A stretch of DNA of 38,962 nt from a virus. Positions 29,231 to 37,879 of the stretch are shown here, piece after piece (positions within the stretch are counted from its first letter, which is position 1; each line of letters opens with the position of its first letter). The stretch is from the IMG/VR virus record IMGVR_UViG_3300046000_006906, positions 1 through 38,962 of that record. One strand, written 5' to 3'. The translations under genes were made by a program, and so were the position numbers. The notes below the pieces were generated by a model. That model was not told the origin of the DNA and did not search any database. It was given only the letters and a program-made list of their open reading frames with translations.

Positions 29231-30180
29231 TAGCCTAGCATCCTCAGAATGGCGGCTTCAGCGTCATCGACGGAGCCTGATTGACGGAGACGTTGTTTGG
29301 CGCGCTGGAGGTCTTGGGCCTTCGACGGAGGGGCAGAGGCTGCGCCGGGTTTGGCGACCCTCTTTGCCTCCACAGCCGACCGGACCTGACCGCTCTTGGC
29401 CTTCAAATCCCGGTAGGCCATCGCATCCCGAAGGACGCGGACTGCTCTGTGATCGAGAACGTCATCCAGTTCCGCATCCGTGAAGCCGATAGACTGGCCA
29501 TATTCACGAAGGGCGGCGGTTTCAGCCTTGGCGATGGCGGGGTCTTTCCATTCCGGCAGGGCCGTCAGGAGGGCTTCCGCTTCACGCGACGCGAGGGTTT
29601 TTCGCTCGCGGGCGTCTTCCATTGACCGTTCAGCGTTGAGCCGCTCAGTCTCCGCAGACACCGCCCGGCGCTGTTCGGCCCACTGTTGATGCTGGAGCAT
29701 CTGAGCGGACCATTCAGCCGGGTTGGAATAGCGGAGGGATTGATCGACACGGGGCTGGTTGGCCTCGATGATCTTCTCGACGGTCTGGAGCTTGCCCAGA
29801 TACTCGTCACGCGCCGCCGCAATAGCCGCTTTCTCTGCCTTGGATTCCTCAGCGAGCGCCTGCGTCTTGCGGGTGTAGTCCTGTTCGCGGGAGTAGCCTT
29901 TCAGCGCCTCGTCAAGCGTCACCTGGACCTCTTCGCCCGCCACTTTGACGGTGTAGAGTTCCGGCTGCTCTTCGGGGGCCTCGGCGTCTTCCTCGGCTTC
30001 GGACTGTTCGCCTTCCTCAGGCTCGTCGGATTGCTCCGGCTCATCTTCGGGGGCGTCGGACGCTTCCGCGTCCTGCGTCTCGTCAGTCTCGCTGTCGGCA
30101 GGGCCTAGCAGACTTTCGATCCGTTCGGCGGCGTCAGCCACCGTCGCACCAGTGGCTTGCGCCGTGCTGGAGTCGTTCAT
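29230..30180 (-). CDS. Scaffold protein, 316 aa
   Basis: Very acidic N-terminal third (EPEQSDEPEEGEQSEAEEDA, about 45-72), then YTVKVAGEEVQVTLDEALKGYSREQDYTRKTQ, a motif of capsid scaffolds, followed by long charged coiled-coil helices and a basic C-terminus (QDLQRAKQRLRQSG) that would bind the capsid protein. Lies directly before the capsid gene, sharing one base at the junction. Confidence 0.88.
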   Translation of the reverse strand: MNDSSTAQATGATVADAAERIESLLGPADSETDETQDAEASDAPEDEPEQSDEPEEGEQSEAEEDAEAPEEQPELYTVKVAGEEVQVTLDEALKGYSREQDYTRKTQALAEESKAEKAAIAAARDEYLGKLQTVEKIIEANQPRVDQSLRYSNPAEWSAQMLQHQQWAEQRRAVSAETERLNAERSMEDARERKTLASREAEALLTALPEWKDPAIAKAETAALREYGQSIGFTDAELDDVLDHRAVRVLRDAMAYRDLKAKSGQVRSAVEAKRVAKPGAASAPPSKAQDLQRAKQRLRQSGSVDDAEAAILRMLG

Positions 30181-30231
30181 GAAGTGCTCTTGGGGTGCGC
30201 CGCTGGCCGGTTGGCCGTCACGGCTGGTGAC

Positions 30232-30504
30232 CTAGCGCTTGTTGGCCTTGGCCAGTTTGGCGCGTAGGAAGGCTGCGTCCTCAACGTCCCGCTTCCACAG
30301 CGAGACAAGGGCGTCGATTGCGGCGACCTGAGCGTGTTGCTCGTCGCGAAGGGTAGGGGCCGAACGGGCGGCGTTGCGCCAGTCAGCAATGATCCGCTCC
30401 GACATCCGCCGAAGCCCGTCCATCACACCGGCGCTGTCGAGAAGGGCCTGCGCCTCTTCACCGCGCCGATAAACGGCGGAAACCTCGTCGTCAGTCAGCG
30501 ACAA
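30232..30504 (-). CDS. Hypothetical protein, 90 aa
   Basis: TTG start at 30504 inside the preceding gene's end. Entirely helical (RRGEEAQALLDSAGVMDGLR, EQHAQVAAIDALVSLWKRD) with a basic tail. In the block between portal and scaffold. Unrecognised. Confidence 0.72.
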   Translation of the reverse strand: MSLTDDEVSAVYRRGEEAQALLDSAGVMDGLRRMSERIIADWRNAARSAPTLRDEQHAQVAAIDALVSLWKRDVEDAAFLRAKLAKANKR

Positions 30505-30691
30505 CGGACACCTTGCGGGGCTTGGGGGCGGGCGGAACCATCACGGCCTCAATCGGGGCATGAAGGGCCTCGTTCGGCACCCGCAGATGGGTCACGGCCT
30601 GCGTTCCGACACGGGCGAACCGCACCACGCAGAAGCCGTCACAGACCTGGGTGACCTCACCCTCGGCCAGAACCTTGTCACCGATATTCAT
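30491..30691 (-). CDS. Hypothetical SH3-like small protein, 66 aa
   Basis: MNIGDKVLAEGEVTQVCDGFCVVRFARVG reads as a small beta-barrel. The start overlaps the portal stop as ATGA. Followed by a Pro-rich stretch (VPPAPKPRK). Unrecognised; found between portal and scaffold genes. Confidence 0.72.
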   Translation of the reverse strand: MNIGDKVLAEGEVTQVCDGFCVVRFARVGTQAVTHLRVPNEALHAPIEAVMVPPAPKPRKVSVVAD

Positions 30692-32814
30692 CCGGCCACC
30701 CCGCCCTGATCTGGGCCGTTGATTGAGTACGATTGCGCGGCGCTCATGCGGTTGGCCTCGCTTTTCAGGGCGAACTCCATCTGCATTTCCTCACGCTTCA
30801 GCGTCAGTTCCGCGTTGGCCAGTTCGCGCTTGAAGGCCAGATCAGCGGCCTGCTCCTCGCGGCGCTGCTGCATTTCCAGCGCGTGTTTCTCGCGGGCAAG
30901 CTGGAGGTCGCCAGCCGCCTTCTGTTCGTCTCGCTGCGCCTGAGCTTGTGCCTTCGCCGCCTCAAGCTCAATCCGGGCCTGCGCCTCTTGAACTTTGGGA
31001 TCGACCGGGGGCGGCTCTTGCCCCCTCGCAGCCATCCGCTCTTGCGCTTCCGGGCTGTCAGGGTCGGTAAAGAACGCGCTCGGGTCTTTGAACCCGCCCG
31101 TTTCGATCAGCTTGGCCAGCGTGTTGAAGTATTGTTTCGGCGTGACCAGCGGATTGTCCGGGCCAACCGTCGTCATAATCATTTCCTGCTTGGCCAGCAT
31201 CATCGACAGCAGTTGGACCTTCTCAGCGTTCGTCCCGCCACCCAGGGCGACGTTTGGCACCACGTCCATGTTGACGCGCCACGCACGGGGATCGACCGGC
31301 ACCCACTGATTGCGGAGCTTGACCATGCGCGACTGGCGCTGGTTCTCAATCGTCAGCTTCAGCAGGCCACGGAACAGGCGACGGACGCCCGAGGCCATCA
31401 CCCGCGCGATCAGCTCAATCCGCTCCTGCGACCGCGAGAACTGCCCGTTAGCCGCCGTCGCCGTCGTGTTCTGCAATGCCTCGGCATCCAGACCCATCGA
31501 CACCTTGGACATACCCGTCCGGTTCTCGCGAAGCTCGTCCATGTAGGACAGCATCGGGAACGCCTCACGACCCACGAACGGGGCGGCGGCGAAGTAGTAG
31601 GCCGACGACGCATCACCCTCAGCGCGGAGGATTGCCCCGACCTCGGTGTTCATGGCGTCTTCCATGTTGCCGCCACGACCGACAACGGTGCGGGGGAACA
31701 CGGACTGCGAAAGGCTGTCGAGCGAGGCGCGGAGCACCCGCGTCTTCACCTTCTGGATGTCAACGACCTTGTCAGCGATGGACTCACCGAAGAAGGCGTG
31801 TGGTTCCGGGTCGCATTGCAGATCGGCAAAGGGCCGCTCATCCACCGGATCGTTGCCGACCACCTTGTGCGCCGGGCCAAGCGTACAAATCCGGCGAAGT
31901 TCGGCAATGCCGTCGCCGTCGAAGTCCACGTTGATGTAGCTCTCGACATACAGCACCAGCCTGGCGCTATCGTCCGAGGTCGAGCCGCCGATGCTGTCCC
32001 GGTACGGCTGGCGAGCAAGGCGCTCATCCGAGGTGTCAAGTTCAGAGCCGTCTGTAGAACACGACAACACCAGATCGCGGTCGTAGCCCATCGCCACCAG
32101 TTCGGAGACGCGCTTCTCGGTGCGGTGACCGACGTAGCCCTCGTCGTCCAGCGTCCGCATCCGGCGACCGATCAGAAGCTCATCAGGCGGGACAGCAGCG
32201 ATGCGAACCCGGTCCACGCGCTTCTTGAGCCGCAGCGTGACGTTCAGACCCTCTTCACCCTCCGACGACTCGACAATCTCGGCATCAACGCTCTTCTGGA
32301 GGTCTTCCAGAATCTGCGTCAGGGCCATCTCATCGAGGCCGGTGTATTTCGTGGTCGTGACCGTGAAGCTGTCGTCCCACCACCACTTGATGAAGCCGAC
32401 CTTCTCACGCAGCGCGTTCTTGATCGCGGCGAGGAAGACCTCGAACCCGTCGTTATCGACCGTCACCACGTAGTTGATGTAGTCGGTAGCCTGCTCGGCG
32501 GTCTCAACGTCCTCTTCGCTCTCAGGAGCGAACTCGACCACGTTCTCCGATCCGAAGAACACGCGCATGAGGCTCGGCAGGATGGCGTTGATCGTGTCGT
32601 GCACGTCTCGGCTGACGACCGTAGACCGGCCCTCTTCCTCGTCGCCATACGGACGCCCGAAATAGCGGTCCACCGCACCAGCCCGTTGAGGGCCGATGTC
32701 GGAGTCGATGAACGAAACCGCGTCCTCGATCTCAGCCGAGACGATGGAACCAAGCGTTCCCTCATCCATGCCGGTCGGCGCTTCGTCTTCCATTTCGAGA
32801 GCGTCGTCGTACAT
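30688..32814 (-). CDS. Portal protein, 708 aa
   Basis: Ring through which DNA enters and leaves the head. The length is like P22-type portals. SRDVHDTINAILPSLMRVFFGSENVVEF (about 66-95), FVTVDNDGFEVF region, KVGFIKWWWDDS and a helical C-terminus of Gln/Glu/Lys (QEAQARIELEAAKAQAQAQRDEQK) forming a barrel, with Asn/Gln end MSAAQSYSING. Start ATG three bases after the terminase stop region. Followed by scaffold and capsid genes, the standard head order. Confidence 0.9.
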   Translation of the reverse strand: MYDDALEMEDEAPTGMDEGTLGSIVSAEIEDAVSFIDSDIGPQRAGAVDRYFGRPYGDEEEGRSTVVSRDVHDTINAILPSLMRVFFGSENVVEFAPESEEDVETAEQATDYINYVVTVDNDGFEVFLAAIKNALREKVGFIKWWWDDSFTVTTTKYTGLDEMALTQILEDLQKSVDAEIVESSEGEEGLNVTLRLKKRVDRVRIAAVPPDELLIGRRMRTLDDEGYVGHRTEKRVSELVAMGYDRDLVLSCSTDGSELDTSDERLARQPYRDSIGGSTSDDSARLVLYVESYINVDFDGDGIAELRRICTLGPAHKVVGNDPVDERPFADLQCDPEPHAFFGESIADKVVDIQKVKTRVLRASLDSLSQSVFPRTVVGRGGNMEDAMNTEVGAILRAEGDASSAYYFAAAPFVGREAFPMLSYMDELRENRTGMSKVSMGLDAEALQNTTATAANGQFSRSQERIELIARVMASGVRRLFRGLLKLTIENQRQSRMVKLRNQWVPVDPRAWRVNMDVVPNVALGGGTNAEKVQLLSMMLAKQEMIMTTVGPDNPLVTPKQYFNTLAKLIETGGFKDPSAFFTDPDSPEAQERMAARGQEPPPVDPKVQEAQARIELEAAKAQAQAQRDEQKAAGDLQLAREKHALEMQQRREEQAADLAFKRELANAELTLKREEMQMEFALKSEANRMSAAQSYSINGPDQGGVAG

Positions 32815-32817
32815 AAG

Positions 32818-34143
32818 CTATGACACTCCCTTGATGTTGCGTCGGACTGGACCGTCGTGCGCGTTGGTGTCGCGGGGCTTACCGATGGCAAAGGTTCGGA
32901 AGGCGTCAGCCGGATCGCTTGCCCAATCGTGGAGGGGCGTGTCCCGATAGGCTTTCAGCTTCTCATCCCAGACACGGCGATATGACCGCAGCGCATCCAG
33001 GCCCTTCTCGCACTTGTCTTTGTCAAACCGGCAGATCGGAATGATCTGGCGGACCTCGTTGATGTCGTTAGCGACTGACTTGGTGCGCGGGACCACCCGA
33101 ACACCCTTCAAGCCTAACCCCTTCAACGTGTCTTCAATCGAGCCGATGTCGCCGGTTCCGATTAGCTGCTCGTTCTCGGCGTCATGGGGAAGCAAATGCT
33201 CCCCGTAGATGTAGGGCTTGTCGAGAACGAGTTTGGCGTAATGGTCGATCCCGACGCTGGTGTTGGCGTAGTAGTCCACCACGTCCCAGCCCGCGCCGTT
33301 GGACTGCACAAACCATATCACCGTCGCGTCGTTGCGGCCCAAGTCCCAAGCCGTATGGACCTGTTTTTGTGGGTTGTAGGGAACGAACCCGACCCGCCCA
33401 TCCGACTCTGCCTTGTCGATCAGCTTGGCGTAGTAAGCGCCAGGCAAGGCCGCCGACCACGATGTCATGTATTCCTGCTGGAAGATGGCCTCGCCATCCT
33501 CTTCGCCACGCTCGGCTATTAGTTCGGCCCTTTCAGTGGCCAGCGACTCCGGCGTAAAAACCCCCGTGTCGTCCGAGGTCAGCCGCTCCGCAAACCAATC
33601 GCCAGAGGCTTCTGCCATCTGAAACATTCGGTGTGCGTGGTTGCGACCGCGCGGCGTGGTGATGAAAACAGCCCAGCCACCGTTTTCCAACAGGATCGGG
33701 CGGATCAGCGACCACGCTTGCGGATTGCTCAACGCCCACTCAGAGAACACCACCCCGATGGGCGGCGTCCCCACCAGAGCGTCGTAGTTGTCAGACCCGA
33801 TCACCTGCCATGTGCTTCCGGTCTTGAACCGGATGAGCATATCCTGCTCGCGGGTCGTCTCTCTCAAAGCCTGCGGGAAAGCATCGTCAATCCGACGCCT
33901 GCCGGTGTGCGGGTTCACCGCGTCCCAGATCGCCTTACGGGCCTGGTTCTGCTGCGGGAGCAAATGCCAATAGACGCCGACCCGTTCATGGGCGGCGCAG
34001 GCCGTGAAGTGAAGCGCCAGATCATCTTTGCCGTGGCGACGAGGCCATATGGCAATCGCCCGCTTGCCGCCACCGTGCATGTGCTTCCAAAGCGGTTCCT
34101 GGTACGCCCGAGGCGTCCAGAGGTTCGGCAGCTCGACCTTCAC
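32818..34143 (-). CDS. Terminase large subunit
   Basis: Motor and nuclease of DNA packaging, 441 aa. Walker A AIWPRRHGKDDLA at about residues 31-43, Walker B GVVFSEWALSN near 129, coupling motif FITTPRGRN near 156, and the nuclease part with TAWDLGRNDATVIWF near 242 and DPADAFRTF near the end. The start overlaps the small-subunit stop as ATGA. Packaging mode (cos or headful) cannot be told from sequence alone. Confidence 0.93.
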   Translation of the reverse strand: MKVELPNLWTPRAYQEPLWKHMHGGGKRAIAIWPRRHGKDDLALHFTACAAHERVGVYWHLLPQQNQARKAIWDAVNPHTGRRRIDDAFPQALRETTREQDMLIRFKTGSTWQVIGSDNYDALVGTPPIGVVFSEWALSNPQAWSLIRPILLENGGWAVFITTPRGRNHAHRMFQMAEASGDWFAERLTSDDTGVFTPESLATERAELIAERGEEDGEAIFQQEYMTSWSAALPGAYYAKLIDKAESDGRVGFVPYNPQKQVHTAWDLGRNDATVIWFVQSNGAGWDVVDYYANTSVGIDHYAKLVLDKPYIYGEHLLPHDAENEQLIGTGDIGSIEDTLKGLGLKGVRVVPRTKSVANDINEVRQIIPICRFDKDKCEKGLDALRSYRRVWDEKLKAYRDTPLHDWASDPADAFRTFAIGKPRDTNAHDGPVRRNIKGVS

Positions 34144-34418
34144 GCGGGCTTATTGATGATGATTTGGAGAGCGCCGCCATCAGGGCCGCTGGCCTCAATG
34201 CTCGACAGCTTGGCGTGGATGTAGGGGGCCGCAGCCTTCGCCATATCCAGCCGCTCGGCTATCGGAGCGATCTCGTCCCTCATGTGATTGAGCATGAAGT
34301 CCAGCGGAAGGATGCCGCTTTCCGCCGCCTTGGCTTGGGCCGCAGCCGTTGCTTTGCGAATGGAACCCGGCTTTCTTCCAGCGCCCTCACGAGCGCCTCC
34401 GTGCGTCTTCTCGTTCAT
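34140..34418 (-). CDS. Terminase small subunit candidate, 92 aa
   Basis: ATG 34418 (MNEKTHGGAREGAGRKPGS). The Gly/Arg/Lys-rich N-terminus is a DNA-binding type found in many small subunits; helices follow (LPLDFMLNHMRDEIAPIAERL, AAPYIHAKLSSI). Its place right before terL and the direct repeats 34445-34478 just upstream support a packaging recognition role. No experimental family link is claimed. Confidence 0.72.
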   Translation of the reverse strand: MNEKTHGGAREGAGRKPGSIRKATAAAQAKAAESGILPLDFMLNHMRDEIAPIAERLDMAKAAAPYIHAKLSSIEASGPDGGALQIIINKPA

Positions 34419-34444
34419 TTTGAAATGCGGCTCTAAAATCAAGC

Positions 34445-34478
34445 CGTCCTGACGTCAGACCCTTTCGGGCGTCCTGAC
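34445..34478. promoter_or_regulatory. Repeat cluster upstream of the small terminase gene
   Basis: CGTCCTGAC occurs at 34445-34453 and 34470-34478, 25 bp apart, and the perfect palindrome CTGACGTCAG lies at 34449-34458. They are in the 80-bp gap before the small subunit. Could be a terminase recognition site or a regulator site. Confidence 0.4.
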
Positions 34479-34498
34479 TGAATGTGTTGTCCGGCTCG

Positions 34499-34948
34499 TT
34501 AGATGCGGAAGCCGTGGATGACGATGCCTGCGTAGAGGTTACCCGCACCCAAGGCGGGCAAGGTCGCCACAATGGCCACGTTCGCGGCGCTGGCGGGGAT
34601 GGGTGGGCTGAAGGTCAGTTGCAGGCCCGGCATAGGAACCACAGCGCCAGCGGGAGCCACGACAGGGAAGAAGATGGAGCCTCCAATCGTGCCCGCGACC
34701 GTGACACTCACACCGAGGCCCGCCGTACTGCCGCCGCCGCTGACCGTCAGGCCGCAAATGTAGTTGGTCTTGCCCGACACCGCCGCCAGCGACGCCTGCG
34801 CCTGGTTGTTGGTGACGTTGCCACTGGCGCTTGTAAGGGGCGTTGCGCCAACCGGATAGACCGCTGCCGTCACCGGAAGCGGGTTGTCAGCGCCAACCGG
34901 CGTCTGGTTAACCAGATCAGCGTCGCGCGTGTAGATCAGTCCAGCCAT
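34499..34948 (-). CDS. Head decoration-type protein, 149 aa
   Basis: Beta-rich, Gly/Ala/Thr-rich, low in charge: GLIYTRDADLVNQTPVGADNPLPV, GKTNYICGLTVSGGGS, GSIFFPVVAPAG, YAGIVIHGFRI. The layout suits small virion surface proteins. Located between 131-aa protein and terminase genes. Function is inferred from composition and place. Confidence 0.68.
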   Translation of the reverse strand: MAGLIYTRDADLVNQTPVGADNPLPVTAAVYPVGATPLTSASGNVTNNQAQASLAAVSGKTNYICGLTVSGGGSTAGLGVSVTVAGTIGGSIFFPVVAPAGAVVPMPGLQLTFSPPIPASAANVAIVATLPALGAGNLYAGIVIHGFRI

Positions 34949-34969
34949 GATGCGGCTCCGGTGCGTCGG

Positions 34970-35365
34970 TTAGGGGACGATGGTGTAGTTGACGAACAGG
35001 ATGATCGAGCCGTCCTGCGACGCAGCCGTGCCGCCCGAGCTGGCAACCGTGTAGTGGAAGGTCGCCGGAGCATCGGCAGCGGCATTGCGGGCCGCGTACA
35101 CCACGGTCAGAGCCGAAAAGCCTTGAGCCTTCAGGTCCACGTCAGCGACGTATTGCTGGCCATTGGCAGCGGAGCCGATGCGAAGGTTCGTGTTGGTCGG
35201 AGTGCCAGGGATGGCAACCGGGGTGTCGCGGTCGATGTTGCGGACCACAGCGCCCTTGGGGATCGAGAAGGTGCCAGCGGCAGCGCCGTCAACGACGGGA
35301 ACGACGACACGGAGGACGCGGTCAACAAGACCATTCGCCTCCAGCTTTTGAAGAACGTTAGCCAT
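34970..35365 (-). CDS. Virion structural protein, 131 aa
   Basis: MANVLQKLEANGLVDRVLRVVVPVVDGAAAG, GAVVRNIDRDTPVA and FHYTVASSGG...SIILFVNYTIVP. Beta-rich with few charges near the end, as in head decoration or fibre proteins. Ribosome site AGGAGGG before ATG 35365 is strong, so high expression is likely. Confidence 0.68.
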   Translation of the reverse strand: MANVLQKLEANGLVDRVLRVVVPVVDGAAAGTFSIPKGAVVRNIDRDTPVAIPGTPTNTNLRIGSAANGQQYVADVDLKAQGFSALTVVYAARNAAADAPATFHYTVASSGGTAASQDGSIILFVNYTIVP

Positions 35366-35393
35366 GAGGCCCTCCTATGGATTGTGGGGTGGG

Positions 35394-35621
35394 TTACGCT
35401 TCGAAGAAATACTGGAGCTTCGCGCTCTCATGCAGGGCGACAGCTTCGATCTCCGTCCCGTTGGTCTCGCGGAACACGTTGCCGTCTTCGTCCACGCCAA
35501 TGATCGCGATCTTGACCAGGTTGGCATTCGAGGCTTGGCCCAGCAGGACCATGACCTCAGCCTCTCCGCTGTCCTTGCCGCCCTGGACCGTGGGAAAGCG
35601 GATGACCTTGTCGTCTGACAT
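35394..35621 (-). CDS. Hypothetical protein, 75 aa, first of the late block
   Basis: MSDDKVIRFPTVQGGKDSGEAEVMVLLGQ then NLVKIAIIGVDEDGNVFRET and a short helix (ALHESAKLQYFFEA). Unrecognised. It is the first gene after the 318-bp gap, so the late promoter should lie just upstream. Confidence 0.72.
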   Translation of the reverse strand: MSDDKVIRFPTVQGGKDSGEAEVMVLLGQASNANLVKIAIIGVDEDGNVFRETNGTEIEAVALHESAKLQYFFEA

Positions 35622-35939
35622 TCAGGCCATCCTGTTGTGATGGGGTCCACGCCTCACCGCTCTTACGTCGAATGCCTCGGGCTTGCCGGGCCGTGTGTGC
35701 GTTGTCGGGGGCGTGGATGTCGTTTGCCGCTAGGGCAGATTGGCCGGGGGTTTTGTGGCGCTCGACTGGACGGTGCGCTTTTGTCCCTACCGCTGCGACC
35801 GCCCGTAGGTTGGGCCGCGTCCGAGGAGTGGGTCGTCCCGCATGGGGAGCGGCGCAAAGCGCCTCAATACAGATGAGACTGACATAGACTTAATCGGGGC
35901 GCAAGGGGTGGTGCGAACAAAATCGCAACCCCACTAAAT
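35622..35939. other. 318-bp gap between early and late leftward genes
   Basis: No convincing gene: frames on both strands have shadow-like composition. It holds a GGCGC-TTT-GCGCC hairpin on the minus strand (35853-35865) and an interrupted hairpin GGGG...GCGA/TCGC...CCCC just after the 53-aa gene (about 35904-35933), a possible terminator for the early operon. Inverted CCACGCC (35647) and GGCGTGG near 35712 could pair. A late promoter is expected here but no box stands out. Confidence 0.5.
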
Positions 35940-36101
35940 CTAGTTCACGCCCCACGCTTTCGCCTGCTCGCGTGTGAATCCCCACCTCGGGTGTGGTCGG
36001 TTGTCGGGCGGTCCATAGAACCCCTTGGCAAAGAGCCACGCATGGGGCGGGTCAAACTTGGTCCCCGCATAGCCGGGCAACGGAACAGGCGGCCCCTTCA
36101 T
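35940..36101 (-). CDS. Hypothetical small protein, 53 aa, end of early operon
   Basis: MKGPPVPLPGYAGTKFDPPH, then WLFAKGFYGPPDN and the ending WGFTREQAKAWGVN. Pro-, Gly- and Trp-rich. ATGA overlap with the preceding gene's stop. The composition is protein-like and the end pattern is seen in other phage small proteins. Function unknown. Confidence 0.65.
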   Translation of the reverse strand: MKGPPVPLPGYAGTKFDPPHAWLFAKGFYGPPDNRPHPRWGFTREQAKAWGVN

Positions 36102-36667
36102 GCCGCCATCCTCCTATCCCGCCGCTCTCTCACCAGCCGGGTGATGTTGGTCTGCACCCACCGAAGCTGACCACACGCCATCCGCACCGCCGCGCCCTGT
36201 GCGACCGGGTTTGTCTCTCCGGTGCAACGCTCGACAATCGGACGCCAGCGGGTGAGCAGGGCCTCATCCGGCTTCAGGAGGTCAAACAGCATCCGGGCGC
36301 ATTGCGGGGGCAGGGCCTCGGTAGCCGTCACCAGATACAGGTCGGCGTCGATCATGGACTGTGACACGTTCTGACCTGGTGCGCCCTCGGCTGAACCCCG
36401 GATGTAGTCAGGGCGGCGGTCGGAACCGTTCTCGCCGGATGCCGTGCGGATAAGCTCCTCCAGCCATTGCACCGCCGCTTGATCGTCTGGACGGCCCTTG
36501 AGAAGCAGGGTGAAGCAATCGGGGCGGAAGCGGGCCAGTATCTCCTCGTTCTTAGGGTCCACGTTGACGGCAATGCCCCGGCTTTCCAGTTCGCGGCGTT
36601 CAGCCCGGCGCTCGGCAATCGAGGCCATGTCTTGCGGTGCAGTCGGCTTTTGCTTGCGGCGGGCCAT
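36098..36667 (-). CDS. Hypothetical protein, 189 aa, near the end of the early operon
   Basis: ATG 36667 (ARRKQKPTAPQDMASIAERR) touches the previous stop; a longer in-frame start lies upstream. Basic N-terminus, then helices; DCFTLLLKGRPDDQAAVQWLEELI and MLFDLLKPDEALLTRWRPIVERCTGETNPVAQGAAVRMACGQL. The position just before the late gap is where a late regulator is often found, but no motif supports it. Confidence 0.7.
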   Translation of the reverse strand: MARRKQKPTAPQDMASIAERRAERRELESRGIAVNVDPKNEEILARFRPDCFTLLLKGRPDDQAAVQWLEELIRTASGENGSDRRPDYIRGSAEGAPGQNVSQSMIDADLYLVTATEALPPQCARMLFDLLKPDEALLTRWRPIVERCTGETNPVAQGAAVRMACGQLRWVQTNITRLVRERRDRRMAA

Positions 36668-36900
36668 CAGGCTTCTCCCGAGAGAATAGCGTCGATCACC
36701 GATGACCATGTCGCGGAAATTTCGTCGTTTTCTTTCCACCCCATGTCAGGGTGAGCGAGGACCCCTGGGGTCAGCTCCCTTATGGCTTGAAGGGCAGCGC
36801 GCATCCGTGCCCGAGCCGCGTCGTGGGCGGGCGTTGCGGTGTCGGTCGCGTCCCACAAGAATGGCCACGCAGCCGCAGCGGCCTTATCCAGCATGGTCAT
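36667..36900 (-). CDS. Hypothetical protein, 77 aa
   Basis: ATG 36900 (TMLDKAAAAAWPFLWDATDT) overlaps the stop of the zinc protein gene; another ATG is two codons in. Helical (AHDAARARMRAALQAIRELT) with the end WKENDEISATWSSVIDAILSG. Unrecognised. Confidence 0.65.
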   Translation of the reverse strand: MTMLDKAAAAAWPFLWDATDTATPAHDAARARMRAALQAIRELTPGVLAHPDMGWKENDEISATWSSVIDAILSGEA

Positions 36901-37034
36901 TAGGCTTCTCCCTCGCCGTACTCGGCACACTCCGGGCAAACCCTACGGCCCTCAACCTCGACCAGTTCGTTGTGGTCCGCGACGTAGTGGCCGCAGTCGG
37001 CCTTGATCGGCTTGTCTTCGGTATATTCGCTCAT
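36900..37034 (-). CDS. Small zinc-binding protein, 44 aa
   Basis: MSEYTEDKPIKADCGHYVADHNELVEVEGRRVCPECAEYGEGEA-type sequence split here by motif: CGH near residue 14 and CPEC near 33 give four likely zinc ligands. ATGA overlap with the replication gene and TAATG overlap with the next gene. Function unknown. Confidence 0.7.
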   Translation of the reverse strand: MSEYTEDKPIKADCGHYVADHNELVEVEGRRVCPECAEYGEGEA

Positions 37035-37879
37035 GCGGCTTTCCTCTCGATCAGATGGGCAGGGACTTGGCATCCGGGCTGACCTGGGGGCGGGCCGAGG
37101 TCGGCAGTCCACCAGCCTTCCTCGCGGTTCAGAGCCACGACAGCAGCCCAACGCTCATCGCTCCAGCCACCGGCAGACGACGACTCCGCATCCGGCATCC
37201 AGTCCGAGAAGCGGGCCTCCGAAAGCCACCGCTGCATCGCAGGCGCACCACAGTCGGCCTTGGGCTCACGTCCGTCGCGGGCATAGCGGGCGACAGCGGA
37301 GGGCAGGGCTTCACGGGTGGCGGGCGACAGGCGACGCCAGTAGCCGAGGGCTTTGGGCTTGCTGGAGCGGCCCTTGACGTGAGGGTAGGCTTTCCAAGCG
37401 GCCTCAAAGGGCTCGGGATAGGTCATCGGGGACGCCGGAGGCGGGGCCGACGACAAAGAAGCTTTAGCTTCTATAGTCTTCTCTGGTTCTGGTTCTGGAG
37501 AATGCTTAGGCGAACGTAAAGCATTTGCTGACGCCGCCTTGTTAGCTTTCAATGCCTTAGCTCGCGCACCGGCCTTTCCAGACTGCGATCTTTTTTCCGA
37601 CTTTTCGTCAGCGATTGTGAGTTCCGCAGCCAAACGGCCCTGCGTAATGCCGCCCTCGCACGGCGTGAAAAAGTCCATCACGTCGTCACAGATGCGGGTC
37701 CAGCGAGCGACGGTCAGACCGGCGATGCGGGCAAGTTTCGCAGGGTTGTTCGGCAGCACCCCGTCTGACCGCCACATGGTCATGAGCAGGAGCAAATAGG
37801 CCCCGTGTTGCTCCGTGGTCAGGTGCCGGGTGTCGCCCAGGTAGTCAGCGACATAGAGCTGCATGAAGGGGGCGCTCAT
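37031..37879 (-). CDS. YdaU/DUF1376-type replication protein, 282 aa
   Basis: ATG 37879. N-terminal DUF1376 domain: FMQLYVADYLGDTRHLTTEQHGAY, LLMTMWRSDGVLPNNPAKLARIAG and RWTRICDDVMDFF (about 5-75). A charged linker (KKAL, SPEPEPEKT, about 100-150) leads to a C-terminal domain with PEPFEAAWKAYPHVKGRSSK and ALGYWRRLSPATREALPSAVARYARD, like the C-terminal part of phage replication proteins. With DnaB two genes downstream it probably marks the origin and loads helicase, like lambda O. An origin may lie inside this gene; no iterons stand out. Confidence 0.78.
   Translation of the reverse strand: MSAPFMQLYVADYLGDTRHLTTEQHGAYLLLLMTMWRSDGVLPNNPAKLARIAGLTVARWTRICDDVMDFFTPCEGGITQGRLAAELTIADEKSEKRSQSGKAGARAKALKANKAASANALRSPKHSPEPEPEKTIEAKASLSSAPPPASPMTYPEPFEAAWKAYPHVKGRSSKPKALGYWRRLSPATREALPSAVARYARDGREPKADCGAPAMQRWLSEARFSDWMPDAESSSAGGWSDERWAAVVALNREEGWWTADLGPPPGQPGCQVPAHLIERKAA

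Noticed and set aside
29231-29242. TGCTAGG on the minus strand before the capsid ATG as a third promoter box
   Set aside because: It is the end of the scaffold gene (ATG CTA GGC TAA), with different flanks and spacing; chance match.
30733-32823. Very long open frame on the plus strand opposite the portal gene
   Set aside because: It mirrors the portal gene codon for codon, has no gene neighbours on that strand and an unprotein-like composition; a GC-rich shadow.
35663-35857. 64-aa minus-strand frame in the gap before the late genes
   Set aside because: Low-complexity Pro/Arg/Ser composition without ribosome site; probably not a gene.
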